NCBI RefSeq assembly: GCF_000764225.1
Contig: NZ_JQED01000045.1
Span: 1 to 64,000, forward strand
Source: Colwellia psychrerythraea
Lineage (GTDB): Bacteria; Pseudomonadota; Gammaproteobacteria; Enterobacterales; Alteromonadaceae
Direction of reading: 5' to 3'
Length of the DNA stretch: 64,000 nt
The notes beneath the pieces are model-generated. The model ran no database searches, was not told the DNA's origin, and saw only the letters and a list, made by a program, of their open reading frames with translations. A program made the translations under genes and the position numbers. This document shows, piece after piece, positions 26,719-35,661 of this stretch. Numbering within the stretch: the first letter of the stretch is position 1; each line of letters starts with the position of its first letter.

Positions 26719-28101
26719 ATGAAACCTATTCGAAGTAAATCTGCGATCACCGCTTTTTTAATGGCTGCACTAACAGGAAATTCAACCTTCGCTTTTGCTG
26801 AAATAAAAGTTGAGCCTGAAGCAGCAGCTAGCACTAACAAAGCATATCCTAACAACGTCTATTTTGGTGATACCCATCATCATACTTCGAACTCAGCCGA
26901 TGCCTTTATGAATGGTAATCGTATGGGGCCAGAAGAAGCTTATCGCTTTGCCATGGGTGAGAAGATAACCTCAAATTCAGGTGTGCCTGTTATGTTATCG
27001 CGTCCGTTAGACTTTCTTGTTATTGCGGATCATGCCGAAGGGTTAGGCATCATGTATGAAGTGTATGAAGAGAATCCCACCTTTATGAAAGATAAAACTC
27101 TTCAACGTTGGAGCAAAGCAATGAAAGCGGGTGGGAAGGCAGCAGTTGATGCCACTAATGAAGTCATAGCGGCACAAGCCCAAGGCACTTTACCCACTCC
27201 TCTTACAGACCCAAAAACAACAAGTTCTGTGATGAAGACGGTATGGGAAAAAAATACCGCCATTGCAGAGCAATACAATGACCCCGGTAACTTTACTGCA
27301 ATGATAGGCTATGAGTGGAGCTCAGTCCCTGGTGGTAATAATATGCACCGTAATGTTTTATACCGCGGTAACAAAAAAATGGCAGATCAAATGGTGCCAT
27401 TTAATTCATGGCAAAGCCAAGATCCTGAAAAGTTATGGGATTGGATGGAAAGTTATGAAAAGAAAACCGGTGATAAGGTTTTAGCTATTACCTTGGATGA
27501 GGTCAGCGAAAATGAGTTGTTAGCGCCAAAATATAGTAGTGGTGATGCTTATGAGACCTTTAAAACGCTATCAAAAGTGGTTGATGCCGTACCATTTTTA
27601 CGAAGCTTTATTGTTAATACTGGCGCAAGAACTGTGGAAAAAGAAGAGCGCACGGGGAAAAGCTTTAATATATTCGGCAACCTGCGTGATATTCGTTTCA
27701 ACGAGATGGAATACTCAGTGCCTGCTGAACTTGGCATGGCGTGTTTACGTGAAATACTTGACGCTATAAAAAAACAGAATATTGATGTAATTTTCCCTTT
27801 AGAAGTACGTTATATAAAAGCTGATGATATTTGGCTAAGCCCATTTTATCAACGTGATAGCTGTGCAATTAGCTGTCATAACTTTCATGATAAAGACTAT
27901 AAAAAATATTTTTCCATTATTGAGCCAATTTTTTGGAAATATAGCGGACGACCTCATTGGGGTAAAATTCATACCTTAACGGCAAAAGATCAACGTGCTA
28001 GCTATCCTATGTTTGATGAGTTTTTAAGGGTGCGTCAAGCTATAGATCCCAAAGCAATCTTTACCAATAGTCATATTAATACCGTACTTGGTTTAAGCTA
28101 A
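26719..28101 (+). CDS. Chimeric protein: N-half DUF3604, C-half aldonolactone-oxidase-like
   Basis: A single 460-codon frame that joins two unrelated families. Residues 1-28 are a signal peptide. Residues about 40-256 are the first part of DUF3604, with GDTHHHTSNSADAF, VIADHAEG and GYEWSSVPGGNN. At about 257 (TGDKVLAI) the DUF3604 pattern, normally followed by a PHNG-type motif, stops. Residues about 270-460 match the C-terminal part of aldonolactone-oxidase FAD enzymes: EVRYIKADDIWLSPF, PHWGKIHTL, DPKAIFTNSHINTVLG. The FAD-binding half and the C-half of DUF3604 are both missing. An in-frame deletion fusing two neighbouring genes explains this. The product is probably inactive as either enzyme. 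The breakpoint is near 27490. Confidence 0.75.
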   Translation: MKPIRSKSAITAFLMAALTGNSTFAFAEIKVEPEAAASTNKAYPNNVYFGDTHHHTSNSADAFMNGNRMGPEEAYRFAMGEKITSNSGVPVMLSRPLDFLVIADHAEGLGIMYEVYEENPTFMKDKTLQRWSKAMKAGGKAAVDATNEVIAAQAQGTLPTPLTDPKTTSSVMKTVWEKNTAIAEQYNDPGNFTAMIGYEWSSVPGGNNMHRNVLYRGNKKMADQMVPFNSWQSQDPEKLWDWMESYEKKTGDKVLAITLDEVSENELLAPKYSSGDAYETFKTLSKVVDAVPFLRSFIVNTGARTVEKEERTGKSFNIFGNLRDIRFNEMEYSVPAELGMACLREILDAIKKQNIDVIFPLEVRYIKADDIWLSPFYQRDSCAISCHNFHDKDYKKYFSIIEPIFWKYSGRPHWGKIHTLTAKDQRASYPMFDEFLRVRQAIDPKAIFTNSHINTVLGLS

Positions 28102-28118
28102 TTCCTAGAGGAAAGATA

Positions 28119-29390
28119 ATGAATAGACGTCAATTTATCCTAGCAGGATTTTCCGCTACCATAGTAGGGGCTATTTCACTTAAACCAAGTGACCATGGCG
28201 GCGCTTACAATAATTATTTTTCAGCGTTAAATAGCAATTTAAAAAGTCAGGGGGGGTTCCTGCCAAGTATGTTAGTGGATCTTGATTTACTTGATAAAAA
28301 TATTGAAACACTAAAGAAACAGCTAAACCCTAGTGTAAACTATCGCATTGTAGCAAAGTCCTTACCTAGCCCAGATTTATTAAGCTACATTATGGATAAA
28401 GCAGAAACAAATAAGCTGATGGTTTTCCATCAACCTTTTTTAACTACACTGGCCAAGGATTACCCGAAAACAGATATTCTTATGGGTAAACCAATGCCAG
28501 TTAAAGCTGCAGAAGTCTTTTACCAAAAACTACCTGACAGCTCTCAATTTAATCCAAGTACTCAATTGCAGTGGCTAATTGATAGTGAAAAAAGACTTGT
28601 TCAATATCTTGACTTAGCACGACAGCAAAATACTTTATTGCAAGTGAACATTGAAATTGATGTCGGTCTACACCGAGGCGGCTTGCAAAGAGTAGAAGAG
28701 CTAGACAAACTATTACTAATTATCGATGCAAACAAACGCTACTTACATTTTTCAGGCTTTATGGGCTATGACCCACATATAGTCAAAATTCCAAGTATTA
28801 TTAAGTCACCAGAACAAGCGTTTACGGAATCCCAAGCAATTTATCAGGCCTTTATTGAACGTTTATATCAGCAGGGTCCCCAATATAAAAAGCAATCTCT
28901 TTGCTTTAATGGTGCAGGTAGCCCAAGTTTAGCGCTACATAAAAACAGAACAGTCGCTAACGAGTTATCCGCAGGTTCATGTTTAGTTAAACCAGTAGAT
29001 TTTGATATACCATCCTTGAGTCAATATAAACCAGCAGCATTCATTGCCACCCCAGTATTAAAAAAAATGGCAGGTACACAATTACCCGCACTTGAGTTTG
29101 CCAAAAATGCTTTTCCGTTGTGGGATAAAAATATGCAACAAACCTTCTTCATTTATGGTGGGAAGTGGTTAGCAAAATTTGAATCACCTAAAGGACTGCA
29201 AGGTAATAGTTTATTTGGTACAAGCACCAATCAAGCTATTGTGAATGGTTCAAATAACGTAGGTATTGATATTAATGACCATGTGTTCTTACGGCCAACA
29301 CAAAGTGAATCTGTTTTTTTACAGTTTGGTAATATATTAACCCTAAGAAATAAAGTAATCGAACAGAAGTGGACAATACTTGCGGGATAA
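28119..29390 (+). CDS. DSD1/D-threonine aldolase-like PLP enzyme, exported
   Basis: A 423-residue fold-type III PLP protein of the alanine racemase N-domain/DSD1 group. The N-terminus (MNRRQFILAGFSATIVGAIS) looks like a Tat or lipoprotein-less export signal. The barrel opens with PSMLVDLDLLDKNIE, and the PLP lysine is in YRIVAKSLPSPDLL. GLHRGGLQR is also typical. The reaction, aldol cleavage or deamination of a D-hydroxy amino acid, is inferred only. It starts 17 bases after the chimeric gene and was probably the original neighbour of the oxidase part. Confidence 0.75.
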   Translation: MNRRQFILAGFSATIVGAISLKPSDHGGAYNNYFSALNSNLKSQGGFLPSMLVDLDLLDKNIETLKKQLNPSVNYRIVAKSLPSPDLLSYIMDKAETNKLMVFHQPFLTTLAKDYPKTDILMGKPMPVKAAEVFYQKLPDSSQFNPSTQLQWLIDSEKRLVQYLDLARQQNTLLQVNIEIDVGLHRGGLQRVEELDKLLLIIDANKRYLHFSGFMGYDPHIVKIPSIIKSPEQAFTESQAIYQAFIERLYQQGPQYKKQSLCFNGAGSPSLALHKNRTVANELSAGSCLVKPVDFDIPSLSQYKPAAFIATPVLKKMAGTQLPALEFAKNAFPLWDKNMQQTFFIYGGKWLAKFESPKGLQGNSLFGTSTNQAIVNGSNNVGIDINDHVFLRPTQSESVFLQFGNILTLRNKVIEQKWTILAG

Positions 29391-29736
29391 TAGTAGATTT
29401 ATTCTTATTAGTGCCCTCTCTATTTATTCACCTAAACGTTATCTTAAATGCACAAACAGTGACCATCAATTTTATGGCGCAATGTGCCCCTTTGCGCCAT
29501 AGAAGCATCAAATTCATGTCCGCTATATGATCATAAATTTGACCTTTATATTCGGGGTGGTTTTATGTCTACAATGCGTACCGAGAAGACGTTAGCTGTT
29601 GTAATTTACATGTGATTTTTAATATTTTAGAAAGAAGAAATATAGGTGAACTGGATCATACTATCGTGCCTGCATATAAATTAGTACGAACTACGATCCA
29701 GCAATAAAGTACACCCAATATAGCTATACTATTTTT
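29391..29736. other. Intergenic region with strong hairpin
   Basis: No gene. TATGGCGCAA at 29473-29482 and TTGCGCCATA at 29492-29501 form a perfect 10-bp stem with a 9-base loop, without a U-tract. It resembles a weaker copy near 13527. A second, imperfect inverted repeat (CTGGATC at 29651-29657, GATCCAG at 29695-29701) lies nearer the next gene end. Confidence 0.6.
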
Positions 29737-31926
29737 CTATACGTTTTCTAACTCCAAGTCATTTTCCTTTAAACCTTGTTTATCAATTGCAATGGTTTTT
29801 TTATTAATGCACTTTCTAGCTTTAATAGAAATGCCTATTAGCTCCATAACTGCTGGTAGTTTAGAATTATCTATTTTGCCAGCTAATTCACGAGATCTTG
29901 TGGGCCATAAGTTGACATGAAACTGCATTGGTAAATGTGGTATTGGTGTTGGTCCCCAGTTTGAACGCTTATGGACTAAGTTATCATCTACAAACCACTT
30001 TATTTCGTTCTCAGACCATTCTATTGAATATCTGTGAAATTCTTTAGTTGCATCGAAACCCAACTCTATTTCGAATGGAGTACCTCTATACCCGTAATCA
30101 AACCTTGCACCATTTACACCAGGGTTATAATAGACATTAGTTAACATTTTGGTTGGCTTGTTACCAACAAACTCTATATCAATCTCCTGTCGTGGGGAAT
30201 CTCTGTGTAAGAATACCCCCGTAACTAATCCAGAAACTTTTGGTGGTTTTAGCTCTGCTTCAAATTTTCCATATAAAAAGCTTTCATGCGATGTGATTGC
30301 TGAAGAGCTATATTGTCTAACCTCCATATTCTCTTTTCGGGCGACAAAATTGGCTTTAGTTCTGCTATTAATCTGCAAGTTGGCTGGCGAGAATAAACAC
30401 TCGTTGCCGGGAAACGTATCGTCTCGGTAGTACCAAAATCTAGTGTTATCCAATTGAGAATCATTGATAGGTTTATTAGTCGTGAGTTGTCGCGATTGAA
30501 TATATTCAAATTGTTTATTTTTCCTATCAATTACCCATGGTGACTCATCTCCATCTAACCATCTATAATGTCCAACAGAGCTGTCTGAAACCTCTACTTT
30601 TCTTTTGGGTATTCCCTCTATCTTAGGATAAGGACTTACAGGAGGAACAACATTTAAAAATTCGCATATATCTTTCCATTGATAACAATTTTGTTCGTCA
30701 AGTAAAAGAAGCCTCGTTCCCCAAGCTGTTTTTAACTCATTCAAGCCTTTTTGAGAGAAGTTACTTTGAAATACTATCATTTGAGCATTTGGATATAGCT
30801 TGGCGAGCTGTTTCCACTCATTTTCTAGGCAGGCTACATTTACATATGCATCAAAAATTCGCTCTTTCGTAACATTCAAGAGGCTAATTCTTTCTTCGTC
30901 AGGAAGCTCATATATATCACTACAGCATCGATATCCAAGCATTGATAAAGACATTGCCAAAGAGGTCAATTCGCTACCTTCTATTCCTGTGGCAAATATT
31001 GGTTTATTTAACTCAGCAGATTTGAAGTAACTAGGCGCACCATCGTTTAGAACACCAATCTTTGATAAAATCGGCAATATAGAGTAGAAATTACTAGAAA
31101 CTTCATCACTCCTTTGAGGAATAATTGACTTGTTATTCATAATGGCATTCAGGATATTGAATTTGTGATTAATCCACAGATCCACAGGGCCAACAATGGG
31201 TAACATACTTAATAGTTTATTCGCGCCTTGTTTGGAAAGTACATACCCAGACATATACCAGATGCCTCTGAAAAGCTTGAAAGTACTTGGGGTAAATTTA
31301 ACTTTTTCGGCCCCCATATCTACCTCTTGAAATGACAAAAACAATATATCAAAATTGTTGTCAGGGGATGATTTTTGACTCAGCTCGCTCCAACTCTTTT
31401 CCATTAAAGCCGCAAAATTAGGATGAAGACTTACATCGTCTTCCAACACTAAACTATATTCTTCATCTCCATTTGCTATTCTTTTCCAAACTTTGATATG
31501 AGAACAAGCAACTGCGACTTCTTGCTTACTCATTTTGATTTTCATATCTAAATTCAATTGTTGTGGCAATGCCTGACAGGGATCTACAAATAGCTGTTCT
31601 TGAAGCGTATATTCAGATTTAACCTCTGCTGTTATTTGATTATTAGTCTCACTTAATGCGTCAACAGCAGTAATTCTGTGTAATAAAGTTGTTAAAGGTT
31701 TTTTTTGGCGCTCTGTTACTCTTGATAACTCCTTTTTAATATGTGTTAGTCTTCCTTGTTGGCGATCTAAATTGATCACATATATCTTCTCAATCGACCT
31801 TAAACCCTCCTTTACTTTTCCTGCACTAAATGCGGCGCATCGTTTTTTTGTTAAAGCACGAAGAAAATTATTTCTAAGCTTCCACCATATTTGAACGAAC
31901 TTTGTTCTTTTATTATTATGATTCAT
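29737..31926 (-). CDS. Three-part fusion: GT25 glycosyltransferase, sulfotransferase-like, GH16 glycosidase
   Basis: A 729-residue protein joining glycan-building and glycan-cutting modules. Residues about 45-255 are a GT25 (LPS-type) transferase: IYVINLDRQQGRL and VLEDDVSLHPNF with the EDD metal site (162-164). Residues about 308-436 resemble the P-loop sulfotransferase-like fold (FATGIEGSELTSLAMSL, then QWKDICEFLNVVPPVSPYP); this part is less certain. Residues about 495-705 are GH16 (ESFLYGKFEAELKPPK) with the catalytic signature EIDIEF (581-586), which carries both acid residues. No signal peptide is seen, so the GH16 part may act in the cytoplasm, for example as a transglycosylase or a binding module. 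It is 11 bases downstream of a second glycosyltransferase gene. Confidence 0.8.
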   Translation of the reverse strand: MNHNNKRTKFVQIWWKLRNNFLRALTKKRCAAFSAGKVKEGLRSIEKIYVINLDRQQGRLTHIKKELSRVTERQKKPLTTLLHRITAVDALSETNNQITAEVKSEYTLQEQLFVDPCQALPQQLNLDMKIKMSKQEVAVACSHIKVWKRIANGDEEYSLVLEDDVSLHPNFAALMEKSWSELSQKSSPDNNFDILFLSFQEVDMGAEKVKFTPSTFKLFRGIWYMSGYVLSKQGANKLLSMLPIVGPVDLWINHKFNILNAIMNNKSIIPQRSDEVSSNFYSILPILSKIGVLNDGAPSYFKSAELNKPIFATGIEGSELTSLAMSLSMLGYRCCSDIYELPDEERISLLNVTKERIFDAYVNVACLENEWKQLAKLYPNAQMIVFQSNFSQKGLNELKTAWGTRLLLLDEQNCYQWKDICEFLNVVPPVSPYPKIEGIPKRKVEVSDSSVGHYRWLDGDESPWVIDRKNKQFEYIQSRQLTTNKPINDSQLDNTRFWYYRDDTFPGNECLFSPANLQINSRTKANFVARKENMEVRQYSSSAITSHESFLYGKFEAELKPPKVSGLVTGVFLHRDSPRQEIDIEFVGNKPTKMLTNVYYNPGVNGARFDYGYRGTPFEIELGFDATKEFHRYSIEWSENEIKWFVDDNLVHKRSNWGPTPIPHLPMQFHVNLWPTRSRELAGKIDNSKLPAVMELIGISIKARKCINKKTIAIDKQGLKENDLELENV

Positions 31927-31937
31927 CCTGAATATCC

Positions 31938-32771
31938 TTATATTATTGCTTCATCAAATATCTTTCGATTAGATAAACGCCAATTCCTTGCATCATTTCG
32001 GTAAGACAACGACCAAATATTATTGGAATGAGTTTCCCAATCAGAGAGGATTTCTATCGTTGTTTTATTTTGACTGGCTACATATAAAGCAACAACGCTC
32101 GCAGTTAAGTTTCCGGGACCTGCCGTAGATTGAATTTCCGGTAAGCTTCTAAAATCAATCAAATTTAGGATATTAGTTGCTCTCTCCAGTGCATACTGAA
32201 TAATAGGGTTATTTTTACCCGATATTAGAGGATTGTTATTGAAGTAATAAATCCTTGATTTCTTATACGAATATCCTACGAATTGTTCTGAAGAAACCAT
32301 AGCATCGGAATCAATGTCATAGCAAAGCGGGTGTAGTTTTAACTCGGAATCCTCAAAATACTTTTCTATACTATTACCTGTATAAACTTCATCTGAATCA
32401 ACATACATACCACCAGAACAATATATGTAGCAGAGTCTAAAATAGTCACTTTTCATTGCAGGATGATAGCAATTCAAAAAAGCTCTAAGATGTTTTTCAG
32501 ACAAATTAGTTGCAATATATTCCTGTGCAGATTCTTGAGAAAATACTTTGTAGTTAAACCCTAATGACTCTAGGCATCTCCATGAGTCCATGCAATCCAA
32601 AACATCACTAGGTATTTCCTTTTTATCCCAAAACTGAATAATAGTCTTAGGCGTCTTATCAATACCTCTTATGTTTTCAGGGTTATTTAGCAAATCAAAT
32701 ACTACCTGCGAGCGTTGAGCGTCATTTTCAGATTTTTCAATTGCTTCGGTTGGAAGGGTTAAATGGAGCAT
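31938..32771 (-). CDS. GT32-like glycosyltransferase (DXD sugar-binding)
   Basis: A 277-residue glycosyltransferase of the Gly_transf_sug/capsule type. The opening IPKTIIQFWDKKEIP and the core MKSDYFRLCYIYCSGGMYVDSDE, with the metal-binding DSD, are characteristic. The start is ATG 32771, with AAGGAT upstream; the TTG at 32774 is less likely. It is probably co-transcribed with the fused GT25/GH16 gene, and the pair likely modifies a surface polysaccharide. Confidence 0.82.
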   Translation of the reverse strand: MLHLTLPTEAIEKSENDAQRSQVVFDLLNNPENIRGIDKTPKTIIQFWDKKEIPSDVLDCMDSWRCLESLGFNYKVFSQESAQEYIATNLSEKHLRAFLNCYHPAMKSDYFRLCYIYCSGGMYVDSDEVYTGNSIEKYFEDSELKLHPLCYDIDSDAMVSSEQFVGYSYKKSRIYYFNNNPLISGKNNPIIQYALERATNILNLIDFRSLPEIQSTAGPGNLTASVVALYVASQNKTTIEILSDWETHSNNIWSLSYRNDARNWRLSNRKIFDEAII

Positions 32772-32841
32772 CAATATCCTTATATTTTACTTTTCCCCAA
32801 TATTAACGTTTAAATAACACTGTGATAAAGCAATTTCTTCG

Positions 32842-32895
32842 TTAAAATAACCCACTACCACCTTCAGAAAAAGGGTGAGTTGCTTCATAAACTTC
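32842..32895 (-). pseudogene. Remnant of a tyrosine recombinase 3' end (direct repeat copy 1)
   Basis: This 54-55 base stretch matches 35607-35661 at about 48 of 55 positions, in the same orientation. On the minus strand it encodes EVYEATHPFSEGGSGLF followed by a stop, the C-terminus of the intact recombinase (EVYEATHPSAEGGSGLF) with one substitution block. The rest of this recombinase copy is absent. The two copies enclose the Gabija-like pair exactly. Confidence 0.8.
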
Positions 32896-32920
32896 AATCC
32901 ATAAGACTTTATCGTAAATA

Positions 32921-33952
32921 CTAACTTTTCATATGCTTAACAAGTTTTTCAGGAATAAAATAAATATTCTGCTTAGCTCTTGTACATGCAACATACAGTT
33001 TATTCTTAGTCTGAGGTTTAAGCTCTCTAAGATTCCCATTCTGAAAGTGTTTTAATGTATTTGGATTCAAAATTATGCAAATATTTTCGAAACAATCTAG
33101 CCCTTTAGTAGCTCCCCAATTTTCTGTATACCCTTTGTACTTTCTACTGTCTTGGTAAAAAAGTTTGGCTGTATCTGGGCAATTCATCATTTCGATAGCT
33201 TGATTCTTACATTCTATAAACTCAATATTGCTCTGGTCAGTTCGATGAGAGTCAATTGATATAGATAAATTTTCACTAACAAAACCACAAACGATTGGGC
33301 TACAACGGTGACTCCTAGACAGTAACTCTTCATCGACTACATAACCAACTTTCGTAAATTTTGCTTTGTATTTGTCGTAGCAATCATGGAGCGACTTATT
33401 AATATTTCCATCCCTAGACGTATCAAATGTATGTTGATAGAAGTCTCCCACAAATAATTGGTTTATATTTGCTGGAAAAATGCTTAATAAAAAGTTGAAA
33501 TCGTGCCCTGCAAAATCTTGAACTTCATCAATACAAATGCTGTCAAAATACTTTTCTATACGCTGAATGACTTCATCAATAATGCCTAGTTGTTCGATTA
33601 GTTTTGCTATTCGATTGGAGTACAACCTGTTGTGGCTATCGACATAGAACCTACTATCATTTCGTTTCATTTTTAAGGTATTAAATGGAGGGACATGCCA
33701 ATTAATACCTTTAGTTTTAAGCTCGTGACCATATAGAGGTCTAAAACAAAATGAATACAAGAATTGAAAGTATGAGTACACTTTAATTCCCGAAGGAATT
33801 TCACCAAACTTTTGCATTATCCTATGCTTTAGGTTAGATAAGTTATTGTCCGTATAAGTTAATATTAAAGTTTTAGACTCAATTGTTAACCCATTGATTA
33901 TGTGACTTGTTTTACCTGAGCCAGCTACAGCAAAAACTACTCGTTTATCCAT
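32921..33952 (-). CDS. Compact UvrD/Rep-like helicase, Gabija GajB-like
   Basis: A 343-residue superfamily 1 helicase-like protein. Motif I is AVAGSGKTS (8-16), motif II IDEVQDF (141-147), motif III VGDFYQHTF (168-176), motif IV SRSHRCSP (212-219) and motif VI LYVACTRAK (319-327). It is shorter than the described GajB (about 490 residues), with the 2A/2B region much reduced. It starts 16 bases inside the end of the OLD-family gene, the arrangement of class 2 OLD systems, known in defence as Gabija. The inferred role is to sense or unwind phage DNA intermediates for the nuclease partner. Confidence 0.8.
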   Translation of the reverse strand: MDKRVVFAVAGSGKTSHIINGLTIESKTLILTYTDNNLSNLKHRIMQKFGEIPSGIKVYSYFQFLYSFCFRPLYGHELKTKGINWHVPPFNTLKMKRNDSRFYVDSHNRLYSNRIAKLIEQLGIIDEVIQRIEKYFDSICIDEVQDFAGHDFNFLLSIFPANINQLFVGDFYQHTFDTSRDGNINKSLHDCYDKYKAKFTKVGYVVDEELLSRSHRCSPIVCGFVSENLSISIDSHRTDQSNIEFIECKNQAIEMMNCPDTAKLFYQDSRKYKGYTENWGATKGLDCFENICIILNPNTLKHFQNGNLRELKPQTKNKLYVACTRAKQNIYFIPEKLVKHMKS

Positions 33953-35502
33953 TGGAAAGCTCTTTTTATATAGTCAGGTGTGGCAACTTGGCCAGCTTTT
34001 CTATCTAATAATTCAAATGCACAGTCAGCCTTATTTTTCAGCATATAATCTTGCACGGTCAATGCTCTCCGGTCAGCGAGCCAAAGCTCATTACAAACCT
34101 CTTGATTTAAGCCATATAGACAAATCTCAAATGTACTATTAGCATTAACACCATCATAAAAAACACCTATATTGTCGGCAACATAGTCAACATAATTATC
34201 AATGCAGTTCGCTTGATAGTCTCCATCATTGTCACGTATAACAGCGGTCCTTATTCCCAAAACTTTTGCTATATCTAAATACCTCTTAAAACTTGTACCA
34301 CCAACTGAGATAACATGAATATCATCAGCTTCTAAAGTAGAGCTAGTTACCAATGAATAGAGTGAGTCCAAAAGGATGTATTCAGCATCGCCTTCTACCA
34401 ATATGACTTTTGCTGACAATATGAATTCTAAAACATTATTATCGGGTGCTTTCATGAAGAATTTAGCGGTATCCTCTGGCAAGTTTCTCATCGTAAGAGG
34501 TTCAGAAGAAGAACTATTAAGCAGTATTGAATTACGTAAATTTAATCTCGTGCTTATTAAACTATTATGTGTAGCAACAAAAATTTGTTTCGCATGTGAT
34601 TCTGATATCCTATGAACCAATCTTTTCATATTCGTATGACTAAGATGGTTCTCAGGCTCCTCTAACAATAATACGTCTAGTGGCTTATCTGCATCATGCT
34701 CCCTTAATGCAAACTCTGTTTTAATAAAGCACTGCCTGCCTTTACCTTTATTTTCGATAGGAACGTCATCTTCAACAATGTTTAGATCTGTTTCTAAATT
34801 TGATTTAGTACCAGACCTAATCGAGAACTGGTATTCATCAAGTTTGTCATTAATCGATTTAAGGTTTGTTTCTTTAAAAGTCACTTTTTGTTGGCGATAC
34901 TCATTTTTCAACTTTATCCTCTCTGTTTGCTCAACAAAGTTGTCATATACCGCTTTTATGTACTCTTTGGTTGCATAATCATTATTTATTTGTGAACTAT
35001 CTAAGGTTAAATACTTTAAGAATTTTCGGTAGCCCGAATATGCTTGACCAGAAAAAGTTGAAAAATTAACAACGTAATATTCAAAAGGAAAGTTACTTTC
35101 TCCTTGAGCTAAAACTTCTGATATTTCATGAGTTAATTCTTCATTTGGCTCGCACGTTAAAACCAGCCCGTCACAAGCGACACCTTCAGAATTAACCTTG
35201 CCATTTAGATGAGGATTATCTTGCTCATTTAAGTACAGCTCTATACGTAAGGTGGGAAGGTTTTCAATACTTTTCTCTGAAACCAAAAATTCATTAATAA
35301 TTTGCTTATTAAATAGATTATCAATCCCTATTGACTCTATTTTTGATTTACTACCACTTAGTACAAGTGCAATTGCGGTGAGTAAACTACTTTTTCCTGC
35401 TTCATTGTCACCAATCAATAAATTAATTTCTTCAGTAAATTGAACTTCAAAGTTTATGAATCTCTTAAAGTTAAATAGCTTAATTTTTTCAATGATTTTC
35501 AT
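33937..35502 (-). CDS. OLD-family ATPase-TOPRIM nuclease, Gabija GajA-like
   Basis: A 521-residue protein with an N-terminal ABC-type ATPase and a C-terminal TOPRIM nuclease. Walker A is GDNEAGKSS (31-39), Walker B LLLEEPENHL (278-287), and the switch His is in ATHNS. The TOPRIM glutamate is in LVEGDAEYILL (Glu370), with SVGGTSF following and the acidic set in RDNDGD (Asp424, 426, 428). This is the OLD class 2 layout, paired with a helicase (GajB-like) downstream by a 16-base overlap. Gabija cleaves DNA when nucleotide pools fall during infection. It is carried next to mobile genes, as is usual for defence systems. Confidence 0.85.
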   Translation of the reverse strand: MKIIEKIKLFNFKRFINFEVQFTEEINLLIGDNEAGKSSLLTAIALVLSGSKSKIESIGIDNLFNKQIINEFLVSEKSIENLPTLRIELYLNEQDNPHLNGKVNSEGVACDGLVLTCEPNEELTHEISEVLAQGESNFPFEYYVVNFSTFSGQAYSGYRKFLKYLTLDSSQINNDYATKEYIKAVYDNFVEQTERIKLKNEYRQQKVTFKETNLKSINDKLDEYQFSIRSGTKSNLETDLNIVEDDVPIENKGKGRQCFIKTEFALREHDADKPLDVLLLEEPENHLSHTNMKRLVHRISESHAKQIFVATHNSLISTRLNLRNSILLNSSSSEPLTMRNLPEDTAKFFMKAPDNNVLEFILSAKVILVEGDAEYILLDSLYSLVTSSTLEADDIHVISVGGTSFKRYLDIAKVLGIRTAVIRDNDGDYQANCIDNYVDYVADNIGVFYDGVNANSTFEICLYGLNQEVCNELWLADRRALTVQDYMLKNKADCAFELLDRKAGQVATPDYIKRAFQWINE

Positions 35503-35606
35503 AGCATCCCTGTTTCTATTTATTCCATGTAGGCGGTATAAGAAGTATCAACTCATTGTGCTAAATAGCTAACTAATTGGCAAGAAGAAGGTTTAAAACT
35601 TACTAA

Positions 35607-35661
35607 TTAAAACAACCCGCTACCACCTTCAGCCGAAGGGTGAGTAGCCTCATAAACTTCA
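35607..35661 (-). repeat. Direct repeat copy 2 (recombinase 3' end)
   Basis: The matching partner of 32842-32895. Together the copies form a direct repeat about 2.8 kb apart enclosing the Gabija-like genes. Either could serve as an attachment site carried at the 3' end of the recombinase gene. Confidence 0.7.
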
